Assembly (NCBI GenBank): GCA_017620315.1
Contig: JAFZQQ010000455.1
Location: forward strand, 1 to 6,188
DNA from: Oscillospiraceae bacterium
Lineage (GTDB): Bacteria > Bacillota > Clostridia > Oscillospirales > Oscillospiraceae
Reading direction: 5' to 3'
DNA: 6,188 nt
A program made the position numbers and the translations under genes. Shown one piece after another: positions 4,279-6,188 of the stretch. Each line of letters begins with the position of its first letter. The stretch's first letter is position 1. The notes under the pieces are model-generated. The model worked only from the letters and a program-made list of their open reading frames with translations, did no database searches and was not told where the DNA came from.

Positions 4279-6188
4279 TTACTCCTCAAAATACTGGTCT
4301 ATCGCGTTGATCAGCTGCTCGCGCACGGCGCCGACCGTGCCCTCGGTGATCTGTGCGCCCGCCGTGGTGGAATTTCCGCCTCCGCCGAGCTTTTCCGCGA
4401 TCATCTGCACGTTGATCTCGCCCAGCGAGCGCGCCGAAAGGTTCACTCCCTCGCCTCTCTTGAAAAGCACGAAGGACGCGCGCACGCCCTGCAGCGTCAA
4501 AAGCTCGTCCGTCGCCTTGGCGGCGGTAACGCGGTCGACCTCCTCGTCGATGGCGGCTATGGCGATATCCTCGCGATACATTTCCGCGTGGCGGATTATG
4601 CTGTAGCGTTCTATCATATCGGAAAGGTTGCCCTGGAAAAGCCGCTGCACATCCGCGGTATCGGCGCCCGCGCGACGCAGGTATGCCGCCGCCTCGAAGG
4701 TTCGTCCGCCGGTGCGTCGGGTAAAATTCTTGGTGTCGAGCACCATACCGGCAAGCAGCGCCTCCGCCTCGGCGCGGAGGATATCCCCCGGCTCGACGAG
4801 GTATTGCAAAAGCTCCGTCACAAGCTCCGAGGCCGAGGAGGCGTAGGGCTCGTGAAAATTAAGCGCAGCGTTTTCGATGTAGCTTGCCGCGCGCCTGTGA
4901 TGGTCGATGACCGCGACCCGGTTGCAGGCGTCGAGCAGCGGCTCAGACTCGACAAAGTCGGGCCTATTCGTGTCCACGATCACCAGAAGCGCGCCGGAGC
5001 GTGCCATGATAAACGCGTCGTTGCCGCTGATGATGGTATGCTCGTACTCGCTGAGCTCGTTCAGTCTGGAAAGCACCGCTCCGGCGGCGTTGTTGTCCAC
5101 GTCTATGACAATGTTTGCCTTCTTGCCGCGTTTGCGCGCTATGCACGCGATACCCGCTGCCGCGCCGACCGCGTCCATATCCGCGTGCTTATGGCCCATG
5201 ATAAAGACCTGCGTCGCATCGGAGATCAGCTCGCCCAGCGCGTTGGCCATAACGCGGGACTTGACCTTTGTGCGCTTTTCGGACGCCTGAGTCTTGCCGC
5301 CGTAAAATTCAAAATCAAGCTTGTTGCGGACGACCACCTGATCGCCGCCGCGCGAGAGCGCCATCTCGATTGACAGTGAGGAATACTGATAAAGACTGCC
5401 GAAGTCCTCCGCGTCCTTGCCGATACCGATGGAAAGCGTCGCCGCGACGCCGTCCTCCGTCACCACCTCGCGCACGGAGTCGAGCACGGAGAATTTCTCT
5501 TTCATGAGTGCTTCGTAATTCTCCTGCGAGATAACAACGAGGTAACGGTTGCGGTCAAGGCGGCAGAACAGGCCATTCGAGCCCTCCAACCATGTGTTTA
5601 TCTTCTCATTTATCCTGGCGAGCAGCGCAGAGCGCGACGCCTCCGTGCCCGCCTTCATAAGCTCCTCATAGTTGTCGACCACGATCTGTCCGACGATCGG
5701 CTTGTTGTTCTCGCATGTTTTGCGCAGCTCGTCGGTCTCGGTGACGTCGAGCCAATAGGTCGTGGCCAAAAGCGTGCCTCTGCGCACTCCGCTGGGATGG
5801 CTGAGAGTGCCGTAAACGTGGAAATGCCGTCCATTGACGATAACCGGCTCCGTCGTTTCGTTTCCGCCCTCAAGAAGCCACTTGTACGAGAATTCCGGAA
5901 GAACTTCGCCTAAGCGGTTGTCAAAAATGTCCTCGCGCACTCCGGTCTGCTCGCGGAAGCTGCTGTTGCTCCAAAGGAGCTCCTGCGTGTCCGGGCGGAA
6001 GACCATCATCGCGATCGGCGCAGACAGCATCGACGCCTTTTCCGCGCTCGACATATCGTCTGTCACCGTGTCTATGTAGCGTTGGATCGCCTCGCGCCGT
6101 TTTTTTGCGTTTGCGCGGAAATAGAGATAGAGCCCTGTGAAGGTAACGCACTCCAGTATCGCCAGCGGTATGCGCGGTATCGGCGTCA
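4279..6188 (-). CDS. gdpP: Cyclic-di-AMP phosphodiesterase GdpP (YybT family), 5' end outside the window
   Basis: A membrane-bound enzyme that hydrolyses c-di-AMP to pApA, controlling potassium and osmolyte balance and cell-wall stress responses. The frame is open to the right edge, giving 635 complete codons. GdpP is about 650-660 residues, so only the N-terminus with the first membrane helix is missing. Numbered from the first visible codon: the end of a membrane helix IPLAILECVTFTGLYLYF (6-23), a basic KKRR stretch, a PAS-like domain (about 50-150), and a degenerate GGDEF domain with SRGGDQVVVR (278-287). The DHH phosphodiesterase domain has metal ligands H332, D336, D338, D405, D428-H429-H430 and D484. 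The DHHA1 domain has GGGGN (601-605), where the family usually has GGGGH. A GTG at 6066 and internal ATGs are not the start, because the frame continues upstream through the membrane helix. It leads the visible operon into rplI. B. subtilis GdpP is reported to be inhibited by ppGpp and to bind heme through PAS; neither can be read here. Confidence 0.95.
   Translation of the reverse strand, partial: TPIPRIPLAILECVTFTGLYLYFRANAKKRREAIQRYIDTVTDDMSSAEKASMLSAPIAMMVFRPDTQELLWSNSSFREQTGVREDIFDNRLGEVLPEFSYKWLLEGGNETTEPVIVNGRHFHVYGTLSHPSGVRRGTLLATTYWLDVTETDELRKTCENNKPIVGQIVVDNYEELMKAGTEASRSALLARINEKINTWLEGSNGLFCRLDRNRYLVVISQENYEALMKEKFSVLDSVREVVTEDGVAATLSIGIGKDAEDFGSLYQYSSLSIEMALSRGGDQVVVRNKLDFEFYGGKTQASEKRTKVKSRVMANALGELISDATQVFIMGHKHADMDAVGAAAGIACIARKRGKKANIVIDVDNNAAGAVLSRLNELSEYEHTIISGNDAFIMARSGALLVIVDTNRPDFVESEPLLDACNRVAVIDHHRRAASYIENAALNFHEPYASSASELVTELLQYLVEPGDILRAEAEALLAGMVLDTKNFTRRTGGRTFEAAAYLRRAGADTADVQRLFQGNLSDMIERYSIIRHAEMYREDIAIAAIDEEVDRVTAAKATDELLTLQGVRASFVLFKRGEGVNLSARSLGEINVQMIAEKLGGGGNSTTAGAQITEGTVGAVREQLINAIDQYFEE

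Noticed and set aside
4588..5373. Plus-strand open frame of 261 codons opposite gdpP
   Set aside because: It is fully antisense to the DHH domain of gdpP, has no family motif and no plausible ribosome binding site, and is explained by third-position GC bias of the real gene.
4279..6066. gdpP starting at the GTG at 6066 as a soluble protein
   Set aside because: The same frame continues to the window edge through a basic linker and a membrane helix typical of GdpP, so the gene extends beyond the window.

Overview
This window is an ordinary-looking bacterial housekeeping operon. All six genes lie on the minus strand and cover almost the whole 6.2 kb. In transcription order, from the right edge to the left edge, they are gdpP (its 5' end is outside the window), rplI, dnaB, tilS, hpt and ftsH (its 3' end is outside the window). 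Gaps are 59, 38, -1, 23 and 26 bases. There is no convincing internal terminator, no RNA gene, no mobile element, no CRISPR array and no gene-free stretch over 60 bases. I see no undescribed system here.

The gene content and order point to a Gram-positive Firmicute (Bacillota), most likely a clostridial gut-type or uncultured lineage such as Oscillospirales or a relative. The reasons are a GdpP-type c-di-AMP phosphodiesterase next to bL9 and the replicative helicase, the tilS-hpt-ftsH trio, purine-rich AAAGGAG-type ribosome binding sites, and TTG and GTG starts. The sequence is GC-rich (clearly above half by eye, not computed), which fits a high-GC clostridial lineage better than Bacillus, Staphylococcus or Clostridium proper. 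The taxonomic placement is inference.

Right region (3773-6188): a membrane-anchored c-di-AMP phosphodiesterase, then ribosomal protein bL9. Middle (1411-3734): the replicative helicase DnaB, whose stop codon overlaps by one base the GTG start of a short TilS, the tRNA-Ile2 lysidine synthetase. Left (1-1387): hypoxanthine phosphoribosyltransferase, then the N-terminal 269 codons of the FtsH membrane AAA+ protease, cut just after its Walker B motif.

In Bacillus subtilis these genes form two separate origin-proximal groups, gdpP-rplI-dnaC and tilS-hprT-ftsH. Here they are joined into one run. The cluster combines nucleotide second-messenger turnover, translation, replication, tRNA decoding, purine salvage and membrane proteolysis. 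GdpP and Hpt are both from families reported to be inhibited by (p)ppGpp, so a shared growth-control logic is plausible but not shown by the sequence.

Points deserving a second look are minor: a TilS without the usual C-terminal domain, an Asn in place of His in the GGGH motif of GdpP, two slippery heptamers, and the last 8 bases of the ftsH fragment, which depart from a nearly invariant motif and may mark an assembly edge.
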